In this document: in pieces, positions 1 through 10,514 of the stretch
Layout: the number at the start of each line of letters is the position of its first letter
Numbering within the stretch: the first letter of the stretch is position 1
Source of the DNA: Usnea hakonensis
Taxonomy: Eukaryota > Ascomycota > Lecanoromycetes > Lecanorales > Parmeliaceae
Direction: 5' to 3'
Length of the DNA: 64,000 bases
Assembly (NCBI GenBank): GCA_013423325.1
Contig: BLJB01000028.1
Span: 124,001 to 188,000, forward strand
Made by a program: the position numbers and the translations under genes
Notes under the pieces: model-generated
The model's input: only the letters and a program-made list of their open reading frames with translations
What the model was told of the DNA's origin: nothing
Database searches by the model: none

Positions 1-3000
1 ACTGTAGCAGCTGACGTGGGGCTTGATGAAAACGATAAACAGTGCCTGCGCGATTTACGATCTACAGATCCTCGACATGATAAGGAGAGAATCGAGGCAA
101 GCAAAGACCAAGTGCTAAAAGACTCCTGGTCATGGATTTTAAAAGACTCCGCTTTTGTTGATTGGTGGACTCGTGATGACTCCCGGTTGCTTTGGATACA
201 TGGTGATCCAGGCAAAGGAAAGACCATGATGATGATAGCACTCATTTCCGAGGTGTCAAGAAGGCTGAGCAATCTGTCTGGATCCAATGTACTGGCGTAT
301 TTCTTTTGCCAGAACACCAGTAGTGATCTCAACACCACGGTTTCAGTCCTCAGGGGTTTGATCTATCACCTTGTCGATCAGGAAAAGAAGCTTATCCGTC
401 ACGTACGGAAAAGATATGATGGCGCAGGAAGACCACTGTTTGAAGATGGAAATGCATTGTATGCCTTGCGGGAGATACTCTTGAATATGTTAAAGGATCC
501 GAGCCTCGGAAATGTTTATATCATGGTAGATGCTCTCGACGAGTGTGATCCTACGATACTTGAACTTTTGGAGTGGATCATCCGCAATAATTCTGAAGTA
601 TCGCCCAAAATCAAATGGCTCACCACGAGCCGCAACGAGCCAGCTTTCATAGAGCGGCTTGGGGGTAGCCACCACTTGCATACCAGTCTTGAGTTAAATT
701 CATCACATGTCACTTGTGCTGTCAAGAGTTTCATTGGCTACAAAATCAATGAATTGGCAGATTTGAAGTCGTACAGTGACGACCTGCGAGACTTTGTTCG
801 GGAGTCCCTGCTTGAAAAGGCAGGAGGAACTTTCCTTTGGGTGGCTTTGGTTTGTAAGGAGCTGAGCAAGGTACGCCCCGGAAGAGCAAAGTCCGTGCTT
901 GAAAGGACCCCATCAGGACTGGAACCTCTCTACGAAAGGATGCTTGATCAGATCCTTGACCAGGAAGACAAAGAAGATGTTGAGCTTTGTCGACGGATCC
1001 TTTGCTCAGTCACTCTTGCTTTTAGGCCGCTACGTTTGGTAGAAATCGCCGTCTTTACTAGGATCCCGGAGTCAGAACTAAAGGATCTAGTGAGCCTTTG
1101 CGGTTCCTTCATCACAGTCCGGGAAGAGACAGCATATCTGGTACATCAATCGGCAAAAGACTTCTTAAGCGATGGAAAAGAAAAAAAAGTTTTCCGTTCG
1201 GGACAAGAAAATGAGCATGCCAATACAGCCCGTCGCTGCTTAGAAGTTATGTCGAACACATTGAAGAAGGATATATACGGTCTCAAAAGGCCGGGAATTC
1301 GTCTCAGCGACGTTGATGAGACCAGAATAGGAGCTCATGTTCCATTCCACGCGCAATATGCATGTCTTCACTGGGTTGACCACCTCCATCAAGCTAGCCC
1401 TGTCAAGCAGGAGACTCTTTTTCTGCGCGAAGGTTGTCAGGTCTACACGTTCTTCGAAGAACACTTCCTCCATTGGCTTGAGGCGCTTGGTTTCATGAAC
1501 AAGTTATCGGAAGCTGTACTCGCAATCAAATCGCTTTGCTCCATACCTAAGGTAAATGCTACTCCAAAAGTTGTGTAAATCGTATTTGCTAATCTTATTA
1601 ATTACCAGTCCCGAATGAGCACCGATTTAGTTTCCTTCATAAATGATGCAAGGCGATTCATTCTAGAGTTCAGATATGTTATAGAGATGGCGCCTCTCCA
1701 GGTCTATGCTTCTGCCATTCTTTTCAGCCCAGAAGCTAGTATTGTCAAACGTAGGTTTTCGAAGGAATTGCCAGAGTGGATAAAACGACCACCCATTATG
1801 GAAAAGGATTGGACGCCTTCTTTACAGGCACTTGAAGGCCATTCAGATTCGGTCTACGCGGTCGTCTTCTCGCCTGACGGCCAGCTTCTAGCCTCTGCAT
1901 CCGCCGACGATACTATCAGACTATGGGACCCAGCTACGGGGGCCTCACGCCGTACGCTTAAAGGTCATTCAGGTTCGGTCTACGCGGTTATCTTCTCGCC
2001 TGACGGCCAGCTTCTAGCCTCTGCATCCGCCGACAATACTATCAGACTATGGGACCCAGCTACGGGGGCCTCACGCCGTACGCTTAAAGGTCATTCAGGT
2101 TCGGTCTACGCGGTCATCTTCTCGCCTGACGGCCAGCTTCTAGCCTCTGCATCCGCCGACAATACTATCAGACTATGGGACCTAGCTACGGGGGCCTTAC
2201 GCGACATACTTAAAGGTCATTTAGATTCTATTAGAGTAGTCGCTTTCTCGCCTGACGGCCAGCTTCTAGCCTCTGGATCCGATGACGATACTATCAGACT
2301 ATGGGACCCAGCTACGGGGGCCTTACGCGATACGCTTAAAGGTCATTTAGGTTCGGTCTACGCGGTTATCTTCTCGCCTAACGGCCAGCTTCTAGCCTCT
2401 GGATCCAGCGATAATACTATCGGACTGTGGGACCTAGCTACGGGGGCCTTACGCGACATACTTAAAGGCCATTCAGCTTTTATTCGAGCGGTCGCTTTCT
2501 CGCCTAACGGTCAACTTCTAGCCTCTGCATCCGAGGATAATAGTATTAGACTATGGGACCCATCTACAGGGGCCTTACGCGATACACTTAAAGGCCATTT
2601 AGATTGGGTTAGGGCGGTCGTCTTCTCGCCTAACGGCCAGCTTCTAGCCTCTGCATCCGACGATAATACTATTAGACTGTGGGACCCAGCTACAGCTACA
2701 GGGACCTTACGCGGCACGCTTGAAGGCCATTCAGGTTCGATCTTAGCGGTCGTCTTCTCGCCTAACGGCCAGCTTCTAGCCTCTGCATCCGACGATAAAA
2801 CTATCAGACTATGGGATCTAGCTACAGGGGCCTCGCACGCGCTTGAAGGCCATTCAGGTTCGATCTTAGCGGTCGTCTTCTCGCCTGACGGCCAGCTTCT
2901 AGCCTCTGCATCCAACGATAAAACTATCAGACTATGGGATCTAGCTCCAGCTACAGGGACCTTACGCGGCACGCTTGAAGGCCATTCAGGTTGGGTTAGG

Positions 3001-3534
3001 GTGGTCGTCTTCTCGCCTGACGGACAGCTTCTAGCCTCTGCGTCCGATGATACCACTATCAGACTGTGGGACCTAGCTACAGGGGCCTCGCACGCGCTTG
3101 AAGGCCATTTAGGTTCGATCTCAGCGGTCGTCTTCTCGCCTAACGGCCAGATTCTAGCCTCTGCATCCTTCGACCACACTGTTAGACTGTGGGACGTTGA
3201 AGCAAAGATCTCAACACAGCAAATCGAACATCGGTATAATGGACACCTCTCCTTTAGTACAGATGGGTCACAGCTGGAAATGGATGGGAGACTTCTGATG
3301 GTCTCATCATCTTCTCTTAATCCTCCTCCCAATATGAATGGTCCGGCTGGTACATCATCCACCATATATATATGGGGGGAGTGGGTGAGGTATAAACGTT
3401 GCAATATTCTTTGGCTTCCACCTGATTACCGGCCACGTGTTCGCGCTTTTTCGAACAAGACTCTCGTGGTGGGAAGTAATTCCGGCCGAGTCACTTTCTT
3501 TCAATTTAGTGACAATTACTCCTGCTATCTTTGA
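1..3534 (+). CDS. NACHT-WD40 (HET-E/HET-D-like) STAND receptor, 5' end outside the window
   Basis: C-terminal part of a fungal STAND NTPase of the NACHT-WD40 class, cytosolic sensors that include the allorecognition proteins HET-E and HET-D of Podospora. The frame is open to base 1 and the first in-frame start-like codon is GTG, so the real start and N-terminal effector domain lie outside. Two exons, 1-1551 and 1609-3534, are joined in phase 0 by a 57-nt intron (GTAAAT donor, GCTAAT branch, CCAG acceptor). The P-loop GDPGKGKT is near base 202 and a Walker B-like VDALDECD near 525. Eleven WD40 units follow (about 1837-3195), then a roughly 110-residue tail typical of this family. Reading the two ORFs as separate genes is possible, but the splice signals and matching phase argue for one. 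Function by family is nonself or pathogen recognition; the ligand is unknown. Confidence 0.85.
1837..3195 (+). repeat. Eleven tandem WD40 units of about 126 bp, nearly identical in DNA
   Basis: Each unit encodes about 42 residues with the frame GH-x-FSPxGQLLAS-x-D-x-TI-x-LWD. Units 2 and 3 are almost identical at nucleotide level. Differences concentrate at a few places: residues 3-8 after the GH start, residue 10, the residue before the final D of the SASxD segment, and the residue just after it. Units 7 and 9 carry two- or three-residue insertions and units 8 and 10 are shorter by one. This high homogeneity with variable surface positions is what is known for the repeat-shuffling het-e/het-d/het-r family. 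Confidence 0.9.
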
Positions 3535-3540
3535 AATTTG

Positions 3541-4570
3541 AACGATGAGGGAGTGTCAAACTCGACCTGGACACCCCCCAGAACATCAACCAAATTAGGG
3601 GTTTGCAGCTAAGAAGCGCAATACCCCGCGCCATCTTTGGGAGTCTGGGGAGTGGATAACACCTCTAACAGGGAGGAACTTGGATGAAGTAGGAACTTTA
3701 GACTTCTAATTCTTCAAATCCTAGAGGCCACCTTCAGTATAAGGTCAAGTGGTCGGGCTTAGAAAATGACGACAACTAGTACTATGCCGACGCTGGAAAA
3801 TTTGACAAAGCCGCCGACTTTGCTAAGGATTTCTTTGAAAAGTACCCCGGGATGCCTAGAAACCCTGACCAGGCTGCCTATGCCTTGGCCAATGCAAGCA
3901 CTCATGCCCGCAAAAAAGCCCCCACCAATGCAGGTACTCGTGCCCGCAAGAAGGCCCGCACCAGTGCAGCTAGCCCCAGTCCCACTGTCTCTACCAGTGC
4001 AGCCACTCGAAGAAGCGACCGCCTGCGTAACCGCTAGAGCTCGGTCGCATGCCCACTGTGAAGCCCCACAACCCCCGAATCCACGGTTTTATGCACCCCA
4101 CACGCCCCTGGAAGCTCTAGGTTTCCACCCCCCTAGCCGCTGCTATCGCCACTGGAGCAATCACCCCATTTTCATGGATCGGCCTTCATGCAGGCCTTGC
4201 AGGATTTATGCAGCTAGGAAGATTTCCACCACTCGAAACATTCATACACCATGCAGTGTACTAGACCCCCACATATATCCTCCGACCTCATTTTGCTTGA
4301 AATTTGGTGTGCACTCGTTGCATGACGAAAAAAAATTTCAAAAAACCGTGTTTTTGCACCGTCGCAATATTCACTACTGTACCCATCTGTCGCATCACCT
4401 CTGCTACCCTGCATTCGGATCACCTCTGCTACCCTGCTGTCGCCGTCGCATGGTGTGGGAGTTGGAAATTCGGAAAAGCTCGAACATGGGAGTTGATTTT
4501 TTGGACGCGAATTGCGCCCGAGTGGGAGTGTCAACATAAGGCAAGTAACACGTGACTATTCACATGGGAG
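3541..4570 (+). mobile_element. Decayed 3' end of a chromodomain Ty3/gypsy LTR retrotransposon
   Basis: In one frame, bases about 3685-4037 read as the C-terminal chromodomain of a Ty3/gypsy Pol: a damaged W-x-x-x-E-L segment with two stops, then GHLQYKVKWSGLENDD, a TAG at about 3777, YYADAGKFDKAADFAKD, FFEKYPGMP, and a Lys/Arg-rich tail ending at the TAG of 4035-4037. The stops fit C-to-T changes of CAG or CGA codons. The following roughly 490 bases are non-coding. A purine stretch followed by TGTCAACATA at about 4529 could be the start of a 3' LTR; a similar GGGAGTGTCAAA lies at 3550. No protease, reverse transcriptase or integrase is present, so this is a fragment. The LTR boundary is inference. 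Confidence 0.7.
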
Positions 4571-4889
4571 TGTTCAGACGACTTGGAGCATCTCATACAA
4601 AGACGTCAGGTAGTCGGATCTATCAGCGGCGGGTTAGTCGAATCACATCGAGATAGCGAGAGCTACTCGATTCATCCCGTGGTCCACCATTGGCGTGTGC
4701 TAGCTCTTAAGGTCGTTGGATTTGCTATGCCAGAATCAACGGAGCTGGAGTATTGGGTGATGTAGCAGCGCTTACTTCCGCATGCGAACCGTTGTAGCAA
4801 TTTTCTAAGGTCAACATGTTTTCCAAAGCTTGGGATTTCTCTACTTCTTCTACTAATAAATCAAAACAACAACGGTCACAGACCTTCAT
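4571..4889. other. Intergenic, no gene seen
   Basis: Between the retrotransposon fragment and the decayed chromodomain gene. It may still contain LTR sequence of the element (GGGAGTGTTCAG recurs at about 4566). No convincing coding exon. Confidence 0.5.
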
Positions 4890-5865
4890 CTATATGTGCT
4901 GGCTTTCCTCGTTTACCTCCCCGTTGCGCTTGACGTTTGGTCTCAAACTCCTGTAGTAGTTCCTACGCATTTCCCAACTCGCATTCGCGGAGCCATGTCT
5001 TCTTCAGGCACACATTGTATTTATGGCCCTTTCCCCTTCGTCTTTTGCCAACGATCCTTCCGATCTCCCACTCCTCTTCATCCAATGCTGAACGTCCTTG
5101 TACCCGAGATTGCTCGAGACGTGGTAAGGTGACGGTGATGACGTGAGGGTGACAGATGATCGCTGCTGCTCCACGATCACCTCTACTAATAACCTGCTCA
5201 AGTAAGTCACGGGATAGTGGGACACTGGGAGAGGTTGGGCGATCGAAGGACGAGGTGGTAGGTTCGGTGGTAATAAAATTCAAGCACCCGTTTGTCTTTA
5301 GCTGTTGCCTCGGATGGGAGCTTTGGAGGTGTACGGTACCAATCTCAGACTCTTTGCTCGTAGCCCTGATGGGACCGCCAGTTTCACCAGCACTTTCTTC
5401 GTCATCCTCCACTACGAGAGGGTCATCTAAAGTGTGTTAGAGGACATCCCAGGTGCTAATTAGAAATGCATTGGAGGGGCACACTTTGACTGTTACCAAC
5501 CCCACTAGGTCGACTTGAGCTTGCTTTTTCTCGAGCTGCTGGAAGTTTCGCAGAGAGGGAGGCCGTCTGAAGACAGGCTTGGGTTGCAATCGGATCCGTA
5601 CGAACCCGACATTGCTCAAGTCATCGCCGGTATCATCCATCTCACTAACCGTAATCGAGTCTTTTTAGAGTCATTAAAGGCGCCCATGGGAATGAGGTCT
5701 GTGCACTTACCTGCACGCCGAGCCTTCTCCAACCTATGCACACATTCCCCATCCTCGTTCAAACCTGCAGTCTTGACAATCTGTCAAATGACTTCGAGAT
5801 TTAGCCGCAAAGTATATTCGAATTGTCTTTCTCAGATAGCGATGAGGAAGATGGCATCAGGGTAA
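4890..5865 (-). pseudogene. Decayed chromodomain-containing gene
   Basis: The minus strand encodes EEEWEIGRIVGKRRRG, KGHKYNVCLKKTWL and RECELGNA, then a TAG at 4963-4965, then in the same frame ELLQEFETKRQAQRGGKRG to a final stop at 4890. This is the chromodomain pattern seen in many small Pezizomycotina chromo proteins, where the position of the TAG is normally Gln, so a C-to-T change explains it. Upstream in the same frame the sequence reads through a TAA at about 5437 into further protein-like sequence, and near 5700-5820 another protein-like stretch (LNEDGECVHRLEKARRA) precedes a good GTAAGT donor at about 5711 but also contains TGA stops. Some stops could sit in introns I cannot resolve, but the chromodomain stop is inside the fold. 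Nuclear chromatin or transposon origin cannot be distinguished. Confidence 0.55.
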
Positions 5866-5917
5866 CCGCAAATTAGACAATGTCGAGATCACAAAGGACT
5901 CGATATCTTTGACGGTA

Positions 5918-6121
5918 TCAAATCTTACCCCGTATCCAAGGTATTCGTAATGCGCTTAGTATGACAAGAGCAATGGCAAGAGGTAGGAAGAGACTGCAGA
6001 CCCAGAATCGCATCGATTGGTGCCAGATTTTGTCCAATATCAAACTAGCAACGAGCAACAGAGTTGGGGAGAAAAGGATGATGGACGAAAGTACTAGGCG
6101 AATAGTTTCGTTTGTGACCAT
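5918..6121 (-). CDS. Possible exon encoding two membrane helices (unassigned)
   Basis: A 67-codon ATG-started frame encodes two hydrophobic stretches, roughly residues 8-29 and 36-57, separated by a short polar loop. A GGTAAGA donor-like site lies near its end, so it could be a first exon, but no convincing downstream exon was found; the sequence that follows is the decayed chromodomain gene. I do not recognise a family. It may be a chance ORF or part of the same decayed locus. Confidence 0.2.
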   Translation of the reverse strand: MVTNETIRLVLSSIILFSPTLLLVASLILDKIWHQSMRFWVCSLFLPLAIALVILSALRIPWIRGKI

Positions 6122-6778
6122 AATTCAAATTGTCGCGCATTGTGTTACCCTTAATGCATCCCACTTGACAACACTTCATGTATATACACAGATAATCACA
6201 CAATCTGAAATCCGGCGGCTTCCCCTTTTTCGTCATTGCTTCCACTTGAGCTCAGGTCTCCATCCATTACAACATTTACCTCGAGGTGAAAGATAAGGGT
6301 AAAAGACGCAGCAAGGTTTAGGGAGACTCGTCGAGGTACAGGGATATCAAACGCACTAATGCTGCTTCTTACTTACCTACCTACTGGCTACTTTACCTAC
6401 TTTACCTAAAGTACTCTACTTTACCTCGACGTGTAAGACAGGGTCCCTCGGCCGCCGCTTGCCTGCAGCCGTTAGCTTCGCCGGGACGCTAAAATAGTAC
6501 AGCGTCAAAATTTTAGTATCCCTGCTCGTTGTCTGAGCACAGCGTTTCAGGTCCTGTAAACTTGGAAATTTATCGATTATAACCATTAGGTTGGATTTAT
6601 ATTTCAATCATAAAGCGGCATTAAAACCAGCACAAATTGGACGCGTTATTTCACCTACACACAGAATATCCGCGTCTCGCGTAACTCAAGCGTGTCAAGG
6701 TACAGGTACAACATTTCATGCTCTTTCTCAAAATTCTTGGTCACTTCACCCAGAATCCTGTCCAATAAGCTCTTTGCA
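6122..6778. other. Intergenic with TACCT-rich repeats
   Basis: No gene seen. Bases about 6372-6426 hold a run of TTACCTAC/TTTACCT units, one of several such tracts in this window. The 3' part is the promoter and 5' UTR of the glycosylase gene. Confidence 0.5.
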
Positions 6779-9700
6779 ATGACGACTACCTTCTCCTCCT
6801 ATCTGAAGGCTCCAGCCCCTCACTCCGCTCTTACATCCGACTGGAGTCCTCTCGTCCTACCTAAAAAACGCTCGCACGCGGAATCATACCACAGCAGCTA
6901 TGGGGAATCAGAAGGAACCCCGACACCCAAGGCACGCAAGGCATGGCATTCCCACTCAAGACCTAGTGTCAGCTTCGATCCTAGCAGCCCCAAAGTCAAC
7001 ACTGCGCCTCCCCCAATTCCAGAGCCTTGGGAATCAGGCTTGGAAGATTCAGGCGAAGAGTCCGACGATATCTACGATCAATTTGATCTTGGGGATTTCA
7101 CCAAGGAGGAGATCAAAAGATACGAGTCGATGTTGGGCCCGGGAGAAAGACTTCGAGACGTCGCTTTGTCAGAAGAACCTTTGGGTCCAGCGCCGAGGAA
7201 TACATGCAAGCTAGTCGACATGCTTGGAGCATTGCCGTCTTGCCCTCCCAGAATAGCTGAACCCGTTGAAGACCCGCTTGGCCCATCGGTCACGAAGATG
7301 CTCTCCAAGGAATCACAGCAAATGCTGAGGGCAGGGTTGTCGAATGCAATCGAACGAGTAAGAGCTGAGAGATTGATAACCATTTACAACATCGACGAAG
7401 ACGGTGGACTTTGTAATATGGAACGCGTCCTCGATGTGTTTATGGACGAACTCGCAAAGCCAGCCCCCCAGATGGAAGCTTTCCTTCGACACAGTGACCT
7501 GCGAGATAATATCTACTATGGCAACGATGTTCTTAGTATCATATACGGGCCATGTATTACCACGAAATTAGCACATAGAATCTTCGAGCAAGAGGTCTAC
7601 GACCTTGGCCGATCGACTGGACTATCGAAGGGACAAGCAACAGCACGTGTCATCAAAGTTCGGGAAGAGGCTAGCAAGTGTAACATTGACCTCGCGGAGC
7701 TTGGCAATTATGAGTCAAGCGAGTGCCAGAGTATTTTGAATCACCTAAAAAGCTATCAAGGACGAGAGGCGTTGTCCGTCAAAGAATTAGAACGACTCCT
7801 AGCGACAAACCAGTCCAATGGCGCCGAGCAGGTGAAACGTTACCTCCAGACTTTGAAGGATAGTGGTTCACCTTTTGAATATGAGGAAATCTTACTTCAG
7901 TTCCTTGACGAACGACCTATCATCGACAACATCAGCGGTCTGCGTGCGCATGCCGCCAAGATGAAAGCGGAGGAGAAAGCTATTAGGAAAGACGCCAAGA
8001 AAGTCCGCAGAGCAGAAGCGCAGAAGGAGAAGAGGAAGCATGATGATCATCAACTAGGGAGGCCTAGGGAGCAGGAAGTCTCGAGAACCAGCCGGCCCAT
8101 TGAAGACCAGAGCGCGCCTCAAAAACAAACGAAAAAGCCGAGAAAGCGCAAGAGAAACCGTGAGGTGTCTGTACAATCCGAAGGATCTTCAATAGGACAT
8201 CATAAGCACCATAAAAACGAAGCAGGGAGGGACGCGCAGGATGTTAGTCTCAAGGGAGTCAAGAGAAGGAGGGTTTTGGGACCTCATCGCTCACCTTTTT
8301 TTCAGCGAAGCGGCGATCCCAACGCAAAGAAAAAGGGCACCATCAGCAAAGCAGAGCAACCAATGGATTTTCAACCTCCGATGATACAGTAAGCGTGACC
8401 GCTACTGTTGAGGGGCTGTCGTCGAGCGAAACAAGGGCGCCGCCAACAGATTCTCCGTCGACTCCTGTCAAGGAAGAACCTCCTCTTACTGCAGTCTCTC
8501 CCCCGAGCGAAGATTCTAGCTCACTGTCCAGCCTCCGCTCGACTCCTTCTCTACTCTCCTTCGGTGACCGTGAAGTTGAAAGCGACAACAAAAGAATCAT
8601 TGCATTGTCTTATACCTGCCCCGGCTCAAAGCCCGTTGCATCGACACGAAAGCCTGCACATGACACCACTGGCCTGCCTACTCCTGCCTCAAGTCCCATC
8701 TCGCTGCGAGACCTGAACAAGAGACTCTTGGAAGGTACAATCTACCAGGATGGAATCGCACTTGTAAAGCCAGAAGCGCCTGTCACTTTATCGGTTTCGA
8801 AGAAGCAAAGGAAGCGCTCGGTGACCGTTTCTCCATTTTTTGCCAAATCTCTTTCCAAGAAACCCAAAGCCAGCGAGAAGATATCCTGCATACCTTTCCC
8901 GCCACTCCAATCCACATCATTTGGTCTGGTCCAAGAACGTCTCTCCCATGATCCGTTCCGCCTTCTCATCGCTGTCATCTTTCTCAACAAGACACGCGGC
9001 TCTGTCGCCCTTCCCGTCTTCTACGAACTCATGAAACGTTATCCTACACCTGCAGACCTCGCCGCAGCCAACCAAGAGGACGTCGTCGACATCATCCAAC
9101 ATCTCGGGTTGCAGAACCAACGCGCGAAGACATGTATCAATCTAGCAAAAGCATGGTTGGAGCGTCCCCCAGAGAAGGGGAAGAGGTACAGAGTGCTCCA
9201 CTATCCGAAAAGAGACGACGGCAAAGATATCAGTCTTGGCGAAATTATCGACGAGGAAGACGAACGGGTCGCCTGGGAAATCGGACAACTTCCCGGCGTT
9301 GGTGTCTACGCCATCGACAGCTGGCGCATCTTCTGCCGCGATGAATTGCGCGGTCTGCCCACTGGCTTACCGACGAAACTCACCCCAGAAGCGAAAGAAG
9401 AGGAGTTGCAGAAAGAATGGACCAGAGTCTTGGCGGGAGACAAGGAGCTACGAGCCTACCTCCGCTGGCGCTGGTTGCGGAATGGTTGGGAATGGGACCC
9501 CGTGACTGGAGAACGGAAGAAGGCAGATGAGAGTGCGCTCGCCAAGGCAGATAAAGGCGGAGTGATATACGAGGGTGACGGAGGAGATATAGTGGTCGGA
9601 GCCGTACATTGCGAAGGATTGGACGCCGTTAAAGCTGAAATGGAAGGCCCAAACGATGGCGCTGGCATCGATTATCCCAAGATCAGAGACGCCCCAAAGA

Positions 9701-9825
9701 CAGAACACGAGAAGACAAACACAACTCAGGATAGCATGCCCACACCCCAGCAACTGATATCCGCAACACATGGTAGCGAAGCCCCAAACCGCGATCCCGC
9801 AGGACCAAATCAAGTTCGCCCCTGA
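6779..9825 (+). CDS. MBD4-like HhH-GPD DNA glycosylase with a long N-terminal nuclear region
   Basis: Two exons, 6779-8388 and 8436-9825, joined by a 47-nt intron (GTAAGC donor, ACAAG acceptor, phase 2) give 999 residues. The second exon has no upstream ATG of its own, which supports the join. The glycosylase domain (about residues 690-850) matches MBD4: SHDPFRLLIAVIFLNKT, then the helix-hairpin-helix LPGVGVYAIDSWRIF with the expected catalytic Asp in AIDSW. MBD4-type enzymes remove T or U from G mismatches made by deamination of 5-methylcytosine or cytosine. The N-terminal 536 residues are acidic then very basic and unrecognised. A SPFF motif occurs at the end of exon 1 and again before the glycosylase domain, further linking the exons. 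Two separate genes remain possible. Nuclear base-excision repair is the inferred role. Confidence 0.65.
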
Positions 9826-10075
9826 GCGATCTCGCTTTCAAAGACAACAGAGTCATTGGAAAAGATAAAAGCCTCTATTAATTAGAGTAGAGTCGAGTAA
9901 AGTAGAGTACATAACGTACAACGAAGAAGCTTCAAAAGCCCAATCGCAGGCGCGAGCAACTACCAATAAATCCATAAATCGTGCATGTTGTATCCAAATC
10001 CCCTTGTCCCTATCCCAGCCAAAATCACTTAACATCCACACCCTCACCCATTGACTATGTATTCCCCAACTAGCG

Positions 10076-10110
<35 letters not shown>

Positions 10111-10514
10111 ACNNCCCCCCCCCCCCCCCCCCCCCCCCCCCCTCTGTGTAAACCAAGTTAATAGAAACAAATGACTGATTGGTCGAACGGATGAAAACCT
10201 GTCCGAGCTTTTTGATATGTGTTTCTATTTTTTTTACACCTCGTCGTCAAAATGGAATTTCGAGGTCCCGTTCTCTTGCAAAAAGACATATGGTGGTCTG
10301 GAGGATTTGCACATGTGGTGAGCAACCTCGTAAACTTTTCAACCAATCGGATTGCCCTTCGTCTGTCTACTACTGTATGCTATGCAATGGTCTATGTACT
10401 GTGCGTTGACTTCATCACCAGAGAACCCACGTCTAATCCCGACACCACTTTTGGTCATCATTCATGCAAGGCATTAGGATCTCGAGGTCATTTCCATAGC
10501 ATCATGGAACAAAT
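9826..10514. other. Convergent intergenic region with a poly-C run and unresolved bases
   Basis: 3' flanks of the glycosylase and glycogen debranching enzyme genes. A run of C from about 10076 to 10142 is interrupted by A-C-N-N at 10111-10114, so the true length is unresolved. No gene seen. Confidence 0.8.

Noticed and set aside
1552..1614. Two separate genes (NACHT and WD40)
   Set aside because: A well-formed 57-nt intron joins them in phase 0, and the NACHT-WD40 order is a known single-gene architecture.
2511..3404. 297-codon minus-strand ORF across the WD40 repeats
   Set aside because: It mirrors the highly repetitive sense repeats and shows the same repeat period; the sense strand encodes clear WD40 units.
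3766..4539. 257-codon ORF after the WD40 gene
   Set aside because: The neighbouring frame carries the chromodomain sequence with homologous features; this ORF is an out-of-frame reading of it and of non-coding tail.
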